A stretch of 23,199 nt of DNA, taken from Acholeplasmataceae bacterium UBA6235. Its GTDB lineage: Bacteria > Bacillota_I > Bacilli_A > Acholeplasmatales > UBA5453. The position numbers and the translations under genes were made by a program. The notes under the pieces are model-generated. The model was not told the origin of the DNA and ran no database searches. It saw only the letters and a list, made by a program, of their open reading frames with translations. This document shows positions 1 to 8,602 of this stretch, piece after piece; within the stretch, counting starts at the first letter, position 1; every line of letters begins with the position of its first letter. The stretch is taken from assembly GCA_002441525.1 (NCBI GenBank), contig DJWH01000101.1, positions 22,396 to 45,594 of the forward strand, read 5' to 3'.

Positions 1-288
1 ATTCAATTGATATTGTTTATGTCTGTTTTGGTCGTGAATATCTTGAATGCAAAAAAAACATACACCTATCATATTTCTGTACCCACCATCGCACTGACCG
101 CCCTTGAAGAAATCAAGTACGTCGCATTGGGTGTATTTATTCCGATTGTAGGCGCACTAATATATGTCGTTGGTGGTACAAATCTATTCGATGAACAAAA
201 AGTATTGAAAGGCAACTATTCAGGTGCAGGAACTGCTGTTACAATACTAATTTATTTCATCTATAGAACAATTGTTAAGATTGGGTAA
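1..288 (+). CDS. 3' end of a small hypothetical membrane protein (partial at window edge)
   Basis: The frame is open from the first base, so the gene probably begins before the window; TTG at 7 and ATG at 19 are possible internal starts, but neither has a visible Shine-Dalgarno. About 95 residues are seen. There is a hydrophobic stretch at the beginning, a polar linker with several Tyr and Thr, a second hydrophobic segment (VALGVFIPIVGALIYVVGG) and a third near the C-terminus before TAA. This looks like a small integral membrane protein. I do not recognise the family. No terminator is obvious in the 107 bp before the next gene. Confidence 0.55.
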   Translation: MQLILFMSVLVVNILNAKKTYTYHISVPTIALTALEEIKYVALGVFIPIVGALIYVVGGTNLFDEQKVLKGNYSGAGTAVTILIYFIYRTIVKIG

Positions 289-395
289 GCATACACGTAC
301 TACACAGTAATAAGTACAATCCAAATATGAAAATGTTCGCATAGACAGATTGTAATACCGGTGTTTATGGTATCATAGGGCTAAGAGGTGATTTT

Positions 396-1316
396 ATGTC
401 AAAGCCAAAAAAAGAACAAATGCGGTATTTGAATGTCAATCGTTACTTATTGAATAAGCAATCCATCATCAGTGAAGACCCTAAACTATTAGAAAAAAAG
501 GCCAAAGCTATTCTAGAACAAAAGATTTCTGGCATCAGTTTTAGCCCTTACTTAGAAGGTCAAGACCCAAGTGTTAAATCCATCATTTCTGAACAACAAA
601 TCGCGGATAGACTCGAAATCATCCGTCCTTATACCCATTGGGTTAGAACCTTTTCAACCACCAACGGGAATGAAGAAGTACCAAGGATTGCGAAAGAAAA
701 AGGCTTAAAAACCATGGTAGGTGCTTGGTTGGATTCAGACAAAGAAAACAATGAAATTGAAATTAATAATATCATTCGTATCGGTCAAGCTGGATACGCA
801 GATCTAATCGCCATAGGCAATGAAGTATTACTCAGAGATGATTTAGAAGTCGAACAACTCATCGAATACATTAGACGTGTTAAAGCAGCTGTACCGAACG
901 TCCCTGTTGGTTATGTCGATGCGTATTATATGTATGTCAATTTCCCAGAAATTGTCGATGAATGTGATGTCTTATTCGCGAATTGTTACCCATTTTGGGA
1001 ATATTGTGCCCTTGAGATATCTGTGGAATACATGAAGAAGATGTATGAACTCGTAAAGGTACACGCCAAAGGCAAACCAGTGGTCATCAGTGAAACGGGA
1101 TGGCCTACCAAAGGTGAATCCTATGGGGCAGCTGTACCGTCCTATGAAAACGCCATGAGATATTTTATCAACACGTATGAATGGGCCAATCAAGAACACG
1201 TCCACTTATTCTATTTCTCTTCATTTGATGAAGTCTGGAAAATTAACCACGAAGGCGAATATGGTGCGTATTGGGGCTTGTGGGACAAAGACGGCAAATT
1301 CAAATTTGAAAAGTAA
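396..1316 (+). CDS. Glycoside hydrolase family 17-like (beta-1,3-glucanase-type) protein
   Basis: 306 residues forming a single TIM-barrel-like domain. Typical GH17 landmarks are visible: an early strand GISFSPY (46-52), the acid/base motif IGNEV with Glu143, and the nucleophile motif ISETGWP with Glu233, followed by an aromatic C-terminus (FYFSSFDE, YGAYWGLWD). GH17 enzymes cleave or transfer beta-1,3-glucosyl units. There is no signal peptide and the N-terminus is Lys-rich, so a cytosolic role, perhaps on imported oligosaccharides or glycolipid sugars, is inferred. ATG 396 follows AAGAGGTG at a good distance. A possible -10 (TATCAT, 371-376) lies upstream with a poor -35. The gene is monocistronic and ends at a strong hairpin. 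Substrate is unknown; the related GH5/GH53 barrels fit less well because of the SETGWP motif. Confidence 0.8.
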   Translation: MSKPKKEQMRYLNVNRYLLNKQSIISEDPKLLEKKAKAILEQKISGISFSPYLEGQDPSVKSIISEQQIADRLEIIRPYTHWVRTFSTTNGNEEVPRIAKEKGLKTMVGAWLDSDKENNEIEINNIIRIGQAGYADLIAIGNEVLLRDDLEVEQLIEYIRRVKAAVPNVPVGYVDAYYMYVNFPEIVDECDVLFANCYPFWEYCALEISVEYMKKMYELVKVHAKGKPVVISETGWPTKGESYGAAVPSYENAMRYFINTYEWANQEHVHLFYFSSFDEVWKINHEGEYGAYWGLWDKDGKFKFEK

Positions 1317-1324
1317 AAAAACAT

Positions 1325-1357
1325 ACTCATAAATCTGCGGATTTATGAGTTTTTCTT
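1325..1357 (+). terminator. Rho-independent terminator after the GH17-like gene
   Basis: Perfect 11-bp stem (ACTCATAAATC / GATTTATGAGT) with a TGCG loop, followed directly by TTTTTCTTT. It lies 8 bp after the stop codon. Confidence 0.9.
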
Positions 1358-1458
1358 TGTAAAACCGCCAATATAGACATAAATAAGACTCAAAAAGGAC
1401 CGATTTTTGAAATATGTATATATATTCATAAAAAATATAGGTAAACCAAAAAAACACG

Positions 1459-1467
1459 TGATATACT
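1459..1467 (+). promoter_or_regulatory. Extended -10 promoter for the 1493 gene
   Basis: TGA-TATACT matches the extended -10 pattern (TGn plus TATAAT-like hexamer). No -35-like hexamer is seen at 16-18 bp. The transcript would start near 1474, only about 20 bp before the TTG start. Confidence 0.55.
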
Positions 1468-1492
1468 GACATTGAGAAAGAGGGGGGAACTC

Positions 1493-2134
1493 TTGCAAAA
1501 GTTTAAAACAGCTTTTTTTGATTTGATTCGAGGGGACAAAACGACTTTAATCGTTTTAATAACCCAAATCACCGTTGGATTTCTATTTGCGATCTCATTA
1601 CTTTTACCGTACATGGTTAGTAACAATTTGATTGATGGCTCGCTATCATCATCTGACTTTCCTGGTGGCGGATTATACACATTTATCTTTTTCATGTCGA
1701 TACTTGGCTTTGCCTATTTAGCCATCATGAAACAAGACAAATACCTTAAAATGTTATTCATCGGACAAGCTGTTTTAGCAACCATCATTTTCTTATATTC
1801 GTTGTTATTCCATAAAGTTGGTTTAGCAAGTGCCTCCAATGGATTTGGTAAAATTTTGGAATTCTTACTCATCATAGTATTCTGGTTTTTAGTCTTTGGT
1901 GAAAAATATTTGTTACAGTTGATTCACAAGTTTGTCCCAGAAACTGTAGCCAAAGAAGCACCGGTGGAAGTTCAAATAAATCCAGAAACACCATCCACTG
2001 AACCCAAGAAGTCTTATATTCCAAAATCGGTAGATATGCATCCAAAAGTTGAAGAAACCAAGATAGAATCACCAAAAGAAGAACCTAAAATTGAATCACA
2101 AGAAACACCTAAAACAGAAGAGGAACCATCTTGA
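1493..2134 (+). CDS. Four-TM membrane protein with acidic Pro/Glu-rich cytoplasmic tail
   Basis: I place the start at TTG 1493, behind the SD AGGGGGG at 1481-1487; an earlier TTG at 1472 would include the SD and lie at the transcription start. This gives 213 residues. The first ~145 hold four hydrophobic segments (around 17-42, 56-79, 87-109 and 119-142). The last ~65 residues are hydrophilic, rich in Glu, Pro, Lys and Ser, with repeated phrases such as KIESPKEEP and KIESQETP. The tail resembles a disordered linker or binding platform. No family is recognised. The stop overlaps the start of the next gene by 4 nt, so the two are translationally coupled and probably work together. Confidence 0.75.
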   Translation: MQKFKTAFFDLIRGDKTTLIVLITQITVGFLFAISLLLPYMVSNNLIDGSLSSSDFPGGGLYTFIFFMSILGFAYLAIMKQDKYLKMLFIGQAVLATIIFLYSLLFHKVGLASASNGFGKILEFLLIIVFWFLVFGEKYLLQLIHKFVPETVAKEAPVEVQINPETPSTEPKKSYIPKSVDMHPKVEETKIESPKEEPKIESQETPKTEEEPS

Positions 2135-2535
2135 GCAGAGAAGAAGTTGTCAAATTAGCCAAAGATTTTAAACTCACGGATAACGAAGAGTTGGTTGCGA
2201 AAGTAGTCATTTCGTATTCAACCTCTTACAAAGTGAATACCATCGCTATGGGTCGTACCACTGGTGCAGGTAGCGACGGTTTCATTGGGGTTTATCAAAA
2301 TCAATTGGTCTGTTTTGATGCCAATTTATTAGGTACCAAACCACACAAAGAAAGATTCCGTTTCAATTTTGATGAAATCGACCATGCTGAAATTAAGAAA
2401 GGATTTTTAAACCTTAATAATCAATTCATCATTAAGTCTGGTCATCATCACTATAAGATATATTTCACAGGTAAACGTCGCAGTTTGATTGAAGCGATGT
2501 ATCAAAAAGTCATTCAATATAAAAAACAAGATTAA
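2131..2535 (+). CDS. Small PH-like domain hypothetical protein
   Basis: 134 residues starting at TTG 2131 inside the TTGA overlap with the upstream gene; AGAAGAGG at 2116-2123 serves as SD. A helical N-terminus (about 30 residues) is followed by an alternating beta pattern (GFIGVYQNQLVCFDAN, FRFNFDEIDHAEIKK, NQFIIKSGHHHYKIYF) and a C-terminal helix. That order is what bacterial PH-like domains show: barrel strands capped by a helix. No catalytic motif is visible. Coupling to the four-TM protein suggests a membrane-associated partner. The PH-like call is based on pattern only and could be wrong. Confidence 0.7.
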   Translation: MSREEVVKLAKDFKLTDNEELVAKVVISYSTSYKVNTIAMGRTTGAGSDGFIGVYQNQLVCFDANLLGTKPHKERFRFNFDEIDHAEIKKGFLNLNNQFIIKSGHHHYKIYFTGKRRSLIEAMYQKVIQYKKQD

Positions 2536-2540
2536 CCTAC

Positions 2541-2572
2541 AAAACCAAAACCCAGTCGGTTTTGGTTTTATT
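2541..2572 (+). terminator. Rho-independent terminator
   Basis: 12-bp perfect stem (AAAACCAAAACC / GGTTTTGGTTTT) with a CAGTC loop and a T/A-rich tail, 5 bp after the stop codon. Confidence 0.85.
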
Positions 2573-2612
2573 TATATTTCCAATTAGAAAACATTTAAAA
2601 CCGACCACATCA

Positions 2613-2642
2613 TTCGCATTTATAACCCATGAATGTTATGAT
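2613..2642 (+). promoter_or_regulatory. Promoter of the MFS gene (extended -10)
   Basis: TGT-TATGAT at 2634-2642 is an extended -10; TTCGCA at 2613-2618 is a partial -35 with an 18-bp spacer. Confidence 0.5.
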
Positions 2643-2672
2643 ATTCACAGTTTTTAAGAAGGATGTGATGGT

Positions 2673-3893
2673 ATGGATTGGAAGAAAACGTTAGGGGTTT
2701 TTATGATCAGTCAAACAGTATCTTTGTTGGGTTCGATGTTGGTTATGTACGCCATCATGTGGTACATCACGTTAGAAACCCAATCGGGTTTGATGATGAC
2801 CATCATGGTGATGTGTACCTTTATTCCATCCTTGTTAATCTCCCCTTTCGCGGGGGTTTGGGCAGATAGACTCAACCGGAAGATGTTAATGATCACCGCA
2901 GACATTGGCATAGCATTTGTGACATTGATTGTTGCGATACTGTTTTTCATGGGTTTTCGTGAAATATGGATTTTGTTTGTGGTTTCCGTGGTGAGATCGT
3001 TTGGACAAAGCGTTCACCAACCAGCCGTATCAGCTGTCTATCCACAAATTGTCCCAGAAACCCATTTGGTTAGGGTTCAAGGCATTTCACAAGGCATTCA
3101 ATCTTCATCGATGATTTTGATGCCTTTATTGGCGGGGTTATTGCTTGCCTATTTTGAGTTAGAATTGATTTTGTTCATTGATGTGGTAACTGCAGCGATT
3201 GCAGTGATGATTTTAGTCACTTATGTGAAGTTACCAAAACATGCAGCAGAGTCACATCCATCCACGATTGATTACTTTGAAGATATTAAACGTGGCATAC
3301 ATTATGCGTTCACCCATAAATTAATTTTCAATATCTTGTTATTTTCATTCCTGTTTATGATTATGGTTGCGGCACCATCATTCTTAACATATTTACAGGT
3401 AGCACGTGTATTTGGTGCTGAAGCGTGGCGATTATCTGCTTTAGAAGCCATCTTCGGGACAGGGATGTTGTTGGGGTCTATTGTGATTACCATATGGGGT
3501 GGTTTTAAAAACCGATTGGTCACATTTTTCTTATGTTATATCGCCATCGGTTTAGGTACTGTTGGGTTAGGCCTTCCATTCAATTTTATCTTCTATATAG
3601 GGTTATGGGGATTTGTTGGGTTCTTCATTTCCTTAAGTAACCCACTGATGGTTGGACTCATCCAAGAGAAAGTGGATCCGAAATATATTGGACGTGTATT
3701 TTCTGTCTTTGGATTAATCAATACGATTAGTTTACCATTAGGCATGTTAATCTTTGGACCACTATCGGACGTATTTGATATATCTTTGATTATTTTGTTG
3801 AGTGGGGTTGGTATGGGCATCATCGCGATGGTCCCTTTGTTCAATCGTACTTTATTATTAGAAGGCTTACCAAAAAAGACAAGCAATACGTAA
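2673..3893 (+). CDS. Major facilitator superfamily permease, macrolide-efflux (MFS_3) type
   Basis: 406 residues, almost wholly hydrophobic with roughly 12 membrane segments. The cytoplasmic loop after TM2 carries the MFS motif A in the form GVWADRLNRK (61-70), and an ADIGI/VVRSFGQSVHQPA arrangement follows, as in the MefA-like and MFS_3 drug or siderophore exporters. It would sit in the cytoplasmic membrane as a proton-driven exporter; the substrate cannot be deduced. ATG 2673 is preceded by AAGGA at 2658-2662. The gene has its own promoter and terminator and stands alone, so neighbours give no hint. Confidence 0.85.
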   Translation: MDWKKTLGVFMISQTVSLLGSMLVMYAIMWYITLETQSGLMMTIMVMCTFIPSLLISPFAGVWADRLNRKMLMITADIGIAFVTLIVAILFFMGFREIWILFVVSVVRSFGQSVHQPAVSAVYPQIVPETHLVRVQGISQGIQSSSMILMPLLAGLLLAYFELELILFIDVVTAAIAVMILVTYVKLPKHAAESHPSTIDYFEDIKRGIHYAFTHKLIFNILLFSFLFMIMVAAPSFLTYLQVARVFGAEAWRLSALEAIFGTGMLLGSIVITIWGGFKNRLVTFFLCYIAIGLGTVGLGLPFNFIFYIGLWGFVGFFISLSNPLMVGLIQEKVDPKYIGRVFSVFGLINTISLPLGMLIFGPLSDVFDISLIILLSGVGMGIIAMVPLFNRTLLLEGLPKKTSNT

Positions 3894-3917
3894 AGCGGGC
3901 AACCGCTTTTTCTTTTT
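3892..3917 (+). terminator. Rho-independent terminator overlapping the MFS stop codon
   Basis: Stem AAAGCGG / CCGCTTT with a GCAA loop and TTCTTTTT tail; the left arm includes the last two bases of the TAA stop. Confidence 0.85.
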
Positions 3918-3956
3918 CTATGTCAGGATAGATTGCTTAATTAGAATGCTTATAAC

Positions 3957-3985
3957 TTGAATTTTGAGGTATTTAGGTATATATA
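3957..3985 (+). promoter_or_regulatory. Promoter of the CoA-disulfide reductase operon
   Basis: TTGAAT (3957-3962), 17-bp spacer, TATATA (3980-3985). The in-frame TTG at 3957 is therefore a -35 box and not a start codon. Confidence 0.7.
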
Positions 3986-4004
3986 TGTTATGGGTGATTA
4001 TAAT

Positions 4005-5660
4005 ATGAAAAAGCAAAGAAACAAAGTAATCGTCGTAGGCGGTGTTGCTGGCGGGATGAGTTTCGCCACACGTTACAGACGATTAAATCAGAATGATGAC
4101 ATCATCATTTTTGAAAAAGGCCCTTATGTGTCCTTTGCCAACTGTGGGCTACCATACCACATCTCTGGTGAAATTTCGACACGTAGCGGCTTATTGGTAG
4201 TGAGAGAAGCCTTATTAAAAGAACGATTCCATTTGGATATTCGTTCGAATGCCGAAGTCATTTCGATTGATTCAAACAACAAGCAAGTGACTTATCTAAA
4301 AGACGGCGAAACCAAGGTTGAAAGTTATGACAAGTTGGTCCTTTCAACCGGTGCGAAACCCATTGTGATTGACATCAAAGGTCAATACAATGTACCGATT
4401 TTTACATTAAGAAACATCCCTGATCTCGATAAGATCATGCGTTTCATCAAGGAAAACCAACCAAAACACGCGACAGTGATTGGGGCAGGTTACATCGGCT
4501 TAGAAGTAGCAGAAAACCTTATTAAAAAAGGGATTCAAACAACGATTGTTGAAAAGGCAACAGAGGTATTACCAATTGTTGACCCTGAGATGGCCGCTTT
4601 CATCCGCGAAGAATTGGTCTTAAAACAAGCCCAAGTATTCACAGGAAATGAGATTCAAGAGATTCAAGGCAATGAAGTCTTGTTAGCCTCAGGCGACCGA
4701 TTCAAAACCGATTTCATCGTGATGGCGGTCGGGGTATTCCCAGACTCCGCTCTCGCAAAACAAGCGAATGTTGAAACGGGTATTCGTGGTGGGATTAAAG
4801 TAGACCAACACTATCAAACCTCGGTGAAAGACATTTACGCGATTGGAGACGCCATTTTGGTTAAAAACCAAGTGTCCAATCAAGAAACACTCATTCCACT
4901 CGCTTCACCAGCCAACCGTCAAGGTAGACAATTAGCAGACATTCTCAGTGGGTTAAATGTGACTAATAAAGGTTCACTAGGCACATCGATTGTTAAAGTA
5001 TTTGACTTATCCTTAGGCGCAACAGGTCTCAATGAACGTCAATTGGCAGGTAAAAAGTATTCAGTACTTCACTTAACCGCCAATGACCATGCAAGCTATT
5101 ACCCTAACGCAACCTCAATCTACTTAAAAGTGATTTATGACCCGGAAACCGAATTAATTCTCGGGGCTCAAGCGGTTGGTCAAAAAGGCGTAGACAAGCG
5201 TATCGATATCATCGCTACTGCCATCAAAGCCAAATTGCCTGTTACCTTCTTACAAGAACTTGAATTTACGTACGCACCACCATTTGGTAGTGCGAAGGAC
5301 ATCGTTAATATGGCTGGTTATGTCGCTTCTAACCAAATGTTAGGCATCACGAAAACCATCCAATGGTATGACGCAATTCAAATGATGAATGACGATTCCG
5401 TCGTATTTGTCGATGTACGCTCATTCTTTGAATCTGCTGCACAAGGAACTCTTCCGAATGCGATCAATGTGGATTTAGACCAAATTCAAGAACTATATAC
5501 CCAAATTCCAAAGGATAAAAAAGTCGTTGTGTTCTGTGACAACGGTATACGTGGGTACAATGCAGAACAATTTTTACGCAGCGAAGGTTATGATGTGTAT
5601 AACCTCGATGGCGGACACAATTACATTTCAAAAATGCTAAAGGAGACAGCTCATGTTTAA
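4005..5660 (+). CDS. CoA-disulfide (persulfide) reductase with C-terminal rhodanese domain
   Basis: ATG 4005 is chosen because GGGTGAT at 3992-3998 sits 6 nt upstream and the promoter lies in front; this gives 551 residues. Order of parts: FAD-binding VGGVAGG (11-17); single active-site Cys47 in SFANCGLPY, the CoADR/Npsr signature; NAD(P)H-binding GAGYIG (160-165); FAD motif AIGDA (279-283); dimerisation domain with YAPPFGSAKD (423-432); rhodanese domain from about 455 with active loop CDNGIRG (Cys511). Such fusions reduce CoA-disulfide or CoA-persulfide with NAD(P)H while the rhodanese handles sulfane sulfur. It overlaps the next rhodanese gene by 8 nt. The enzyme is cytosolic and serves thiol redox balance. 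The choice between disulfide and persulfide substrate is open. Confidence 0.92.
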   Translation: MKKQRNKVIVVGGVAGGMSFATRYRRLNQNDDIIIFEKGPYVSFANCGLPYHISGEISTRSGLLVVREALLKERFHLDIRSNAEVISIDSNNKQVTYLKDGETKVESYDKLVLSTGAKPIVIDIKGQYNVPIFTLRNIPDLDKIMRFIKENQPKHATVIGAGYIGLEVAENLIKKGIQTTIVEKATEVLPIVDPEMAAFIREELVLKQAQVFTGNEIQEIQGNEVLLASGDRFKTDFIVMAVGVFPDSALAKQANVETGIRGGIKVDQHYQTSVKDIYAIGDAILVKNQVSNQETLIPLASPANRQGRQLADILSGLNVTNKGSLGTSIVKVFDLSLGATGLNERQLAGKKYSVLHLTANDHASYYPNATSIYLKVIYDPETELILGAQAVGQKGVDKRIDIIATAIKAKLPVTFLQELEFTYAPPFGSAKDIVNMAGYVASNQMLGITKTIQWYDAIQMMNDDSVVFVDVRSFFESAAQGTLPNAINVDLDQIQELYTQIPKDKKVVVFCDNGIRGYNAEQFLRSEGYDVYNLDGGHNYISKMLKETAHV

Positions 5661-5952
5661 AAATGTAGATGCGAAAACACTTCAAGAAAAAATCAAATCT
5701 GGTGAAGCTAATGTCATTGACTGTAGAGAAGAGTATGAATACGAAGAAGGCCATATCCCAGGGTCCATCAATATGCCAACCTCAAACTTCTTAAAATACA
5801 TCAAACTGATTGATAAAGCAAACCATTATTACATCATTTGTCTAACGGGTTCTCGTTCACATATGGTTGCGCGTTACTTGGATGCACAAGGCTATAACGT
5901 GACCAATGTGGTCGGTGGAATCATCACGTATCAAGGTCCAATTGAAGCTTAA
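5653..5952 (+). CDS. Single-domain rhodanese (sulfurtransferase)
   Basis: 99 residues spanning one rhodanese fold: VIDCREEYEYEEGHIPGSIN (21-40) followed by the active loop CLTGSRS with Cys63, matching the CxxGxR(S/T) persulfide-forming loop. The start is ATG 5653 behind AGGAGA at 5641-5646, inside the end of the reductase gene. Expected role: accepting and passing sulfane sulfur, probably with the fused reductase. It has a full active loop, unlike the fused domain, which ends in Gly (CDNGIRG). Confidence 0.92.
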   Translation: MFKNVDAKTLQEKIKSGEANVIDCREEYEYEEGHIPGSINMPTSNFLKYIKLIDKANHYYIICLTGSRSHMVARYLDAQGYNVTNVVGGIITYQGPIEA

Positions 5953-5972
5953 TTCTCAAAAAATAATACTCT

Positions 5973-6040
5973 AAAATCCCCTGAAAGTGGACGCTACTAA
6001 TAATTGTAATTGTAGAAGTTTACGAGAGGGGATTTTTCTT
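5973..6040 (+). terminator. Probable large-loop terminator; inner part resembles an IS3-type end
   Basis: A perfect 10-bp inverted repeat (AAAATCCCCT 5973-5982, AGGGGATTTT 6027-6036) is followed by a U-rich tail. The 44-nt loop holds an inner CTAC/GTAG pairing. The start of the loop (TGAAAGTGGACGC) resembles the ends of IS3-family elements, including the one at 21500 in this window. Terminator function is likely; insertion-remnant origin is speculative. Confidence 0.55.
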
Positions 6041-6153
6041 AGTTAGAATCAAAATTTAGATAAAAGAATGATTAAGTCATTTCATATATCATGGAGTCAA
6101 GTATCGAAACACCAATTGTGGGAAAATATCGTAGAGTTTTCATTTCGAAAAAG

Positions 6154-6185
6154 TTCACACAGACTTCACAAACCATTGATATCCT
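6154..6185 (+). promoter_or_regulatory. Direct-repeat box (TTCACA, 11-bp period) upstream of ABC transporter
   Basis: TTCACA at 6154-6159 and again at 6165-6170 with a 5-bp spacer, i.e. one helical turn apart, as preferred by OmpR/PhoB-family regulators. A weak -10 (TATCCT, 6180-6185) lies just downstream with no ordinary -35, as at activated promoters. The rest of 5953-6209 shows no convincing gene. Confidence 0.45.
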
Positions 6186-6215
6186 TGAAGCACAAACATA
6201 CAGGAGGTCATGGTT

Positions 6216-8540
6216 ATGTTAACATTAAAAAATATTAAAAAGAATTACGTTTTAGGCAATCAAACATTCAAAGCACTCGATGGAATCGATCTGGAGTTTA
6301 GAAAAAATGAGTTTGTCGCTATCCTAGGTGCGTCAGGGAGTGGAAAGACCACCCTATTAAATATTATTGGCGGTCTAGATCGCTACACTAGTGGCGATTT
6401 GATCATCAACGATAAATCCACCAAATCGTTCAAGGATGCTGATTGGGATAGTTATCGAAACACTGCTATTGGTTTTGTATTTCAAAGCTACAATCTCATC
6501 CCTCACTTATCGATTTTAGACAACGTAGAAATCGCCTTGAGATTATCGGGTGTCGGTAATGCTGAGCGCAAAAAAAGAGCAAAACAGGCATTATATGATG
6601 TTGGATTAATCGATCACATTCACAAGCGTCCTAACCAATTATCTGGCGGACAGATGCAACGTGTCGCCATCGCACGTGCACTCATCAATAATCCAGCCAT
6701 CTTATTGGCGGATGAACCTACTGGGGCACTCGACAGTAAAACCAGTGAACAAATCATGTCACTTATTCAAGACATCTCAAAAGATCGCTTGGTCATTATG
6801 GTAACCCATAACCCCGAGATTGCTTCTAATTATGCCGACAGAATCATTCGACTGGTTGACGGTAAAGTGGTTGAAGATACCCACCCGCTCGTCAGCAATA
6901 CATCCAATAAAGAAACGGATCGTTTAGAGTTAAAGAAAGTATCAATGGGATTTCTGACAGCGGTCAAATCCAGCTTTAACAATTTATTAACAAAAAAAGG
7001 TCGAAGCCTCATTACGATGTTGGCGGGTAGTATCGGTATCATTGGGGTAGCGTTGGTGTTATCACTGTCCACTGGGATGACACAGTATGTCAATGGCTTA
7101 CAAAGCGATACACTCGCAGGTTTCCCATTAACCATCACTGAAGTAGTTAGAACCAATACATTTGGGCCTGGCGGTGGTGATAGTCCGTTTGGTTCAGATG
7201 CGGACATTGCGACAGAATTTCCAGATGAACCCATCATTTATGCGTATGATGAACTGGCGAATACCACCATACACACCAATGTGTTAGATGAAACGTTCTT
7301 GACATATCTCGATGGGTTGGACTCATCTTTATATAACTCGATTTCAACTACCAAGTCATTGTCAATGCACATCCTAGCTGAAACATCATTAGGCACTTAC
7401 ACAAGCATCTCAACCAATCAATCTAGCGGAACCATGTTTGGGTCTTCATCCCTCATCTTTGAAGTACCCAACAGTCCTGATTTCATCCAATCACAATACG
7501 ATGTTTTGGCAGGTACTTATCCAAATGAATATAATGAATTGGTGCTCGTAATTGACTCTAATAATCGATTATCTGTCGAAATATTGGAAGCTGTAGGTGT
7601 TGGTATAGAAGAAAATTATGATTTTAATGATTTTCTAGGAAAAACATTCAAAGTCATACCAAATAATACGTATTATACAGAAAACAATGGGGTATATATC
7701 CCTCAATCCAATCAACAAGACATGTATACCAGTAGTGATGCAATCACGTTAGAAATCGTGGGTATCATCCGCGTAAATGAAGCAGCAAGTAGTGAATTAT
7801 TATCTACCGGTATTGGCTATTTAACCGATTTAACAGATTACATGTTAGCCATCGAATCCACATCGGATATCGTAACATCACAATTGAACCAACCCAACAC
7901 CAATGTGTTGACAGGCATGCCATTCAATACACAAGTTACGTACAATCAAGTCATGAAGACCATTGGTGGTGACACGACACCTACAGGCGTACAAATCTAT
8001 CCAGTATCGTTTGATGCGAAAGACGAAATTAAAGCCTATTTGGATGCTTATAATGTTGGTAAAACCCAAAACGAAGCGATTATTTATACGGATACCGCAG
8101 AAACCATCTCTTCAACCATTTCATCGTTGATTAATACCATTACAATTGTCCTTGCAGCTTTGGCTGGTGTATCATTGGTAGTATCTTCCATCATGATTGG
8201 AATTATCACCTATGTATCAGTCGTTGAAAGAACCAAAGAAATTGGTATCATGAGAAGTATTGGGGCGAGAAAACGTGATATTTCAAGAATTTTCAATGCA
8301 GAAACCTTACTCATCGGTTTGGCTTCAGGCATATTTGGTATCATCGTGACACTCATTGTTTCGTTACCGGCGAATGTGATCATCGAAAACTTAATTCAAG
8401 TCAATAACATTGTTATTTTGACATGGAACAATGCCTTATTACTTATTTTACTCAGTGCAATGCTGACTTTAGTCGCTGGTTTGATTCCAAGTAGAATTGC
8501 TGCGAATAAAGACCCTGTGGTTGCACTTAGAACTGAATAA
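6216..8540 (+). CDS. Fused ABC transporter ATPase-permease (MacB/FtsX type)
   Basis: Two in-frame ATGs exist (6210, 6216). AGGAGG at 6202-6207 is 8 nt from 6216 and only 2 nt from 6210, so 6216 is used (774 residues). N-terminal ATPase: Walker A GASGSGKT (38-45), Q-loop Gln90, signature LSGGQ (142-146), Walker B ILLADE with Glu167, H-loop His198. Then TM1 (about 264-286), a large extracytoplasmic region (about 290-635, Thr/Ser/Asn-rich) and three C-terminal TMs with the FtsX-type coupling segment [16 protein letters not shown]. Such mechanotransmission transporters move lipids, peptides or antibiotics at the outer face. The response regulator and kinase that follow suggest it is controlled by them or signals to them. 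Substrate unknown. Confidence 0.92.
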   Translation: MLTLKNIKKNYVLGNQTFKALDGIDLEFRKNEFVAILGASGSGKTTLLNIIGGLDRYTSGDLIINDKSTKSFKDADWDSYRNTAIGFVFQSYNLIPHLSILDNVEIALRLSGVGNAERKKRAKQALYDVGLIDHIHKRPNQLSGGQMQRVAIARALINNPAILLADEPTGALDSKTSEQIMSLIQDISKDRLVIMVTHNPEIASNYADRIIRLVDGKVVEDTHPLVSNTSNKETDRLELKKVSMGFLTAVKSSFNNLLTKKGRSLITMLAGSIGIIGVALVLSLSTGMTQYVNGLQSDTLAGFPLTITEVVRTNTFGPGGGDSPFGSDADIATEFPDEPIIYAYDELANTTIHTNVLDETFLTYLDGLDSSLYNSISTTKSLSMHILAETSLGTYTSISTNQSSGTMFGSSSLIFEVPNSPDFIQSQYDVLAGTYPNEYNELVLVIDSNNRLSVEILEAVGVGIEENYDFNDFLGKTFKVIPNNTYYTENNGVYIPQSNQQDMYTSSDAITLEIVGIIRVNEAASSELLSTGIGYLTDLTDYMLAIESTSDIVTSQLNQPNTNVLTGMPFNTQVTYNQVMKTIGGDTTPTGVQIYPVSFDAKDEIKAYLDAYNVGKTQNEAIIYTDTAETISSTISSLINTITIVLAALAGVSLVVSSIMIGIITYVSVVERTKEIGIMRSIGARKRDISRIFNAETLLIGLASGIFGIIVTLIVSLPANVIIENLIQVNNIVILTWNNALLLILLSAMLTLVAGLIPSRIAANKDPVVALRTE

Positions 8541-8554
8541 CCTTAAGATGGGTA

Positions 8555-8560
8555 TATAAT
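8555..8560 (+). promoter_or_regulatory. Consensus -10 (TATAAT) before the response regulator
   Basis: TATAAT lies 43 bp before the regulator start in the 62-bp gap after the ABC gene. No good -35 is seen. There is no terminator in the gap, so read-through from the ABC gene is also expected. Confidence 0.4.
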
Positions 8561-8602
8561 CCATTAGAATGTGTTAATATGAAGACAAAGGAGGACATCG
8601 GT

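Noticed and set aside
3957..4004. TTG 3957 or ATG 3990 as start of the CoA-disulfide reductase
   Set aside because: TTG 3957 is the -35 hexamer of a good promoter; ATG 4005 has the SD and fits the FAD-domain start of the family.
6068..6238. Open frame of about 56 codons (MIKSFHISWSQ...) before the ABC gene
   Set aside because: No Shine-Dalgarno, runs through the direct repeat and the AGGAGG of the ABC gene, odd composition. Probably chance.
6830..7237. 135-codon minus-strand open frame inside the ABC transporter gene
   Set aside because: Antisense shadow of a strongly conserved coding region, no SD and no recognisable protein.
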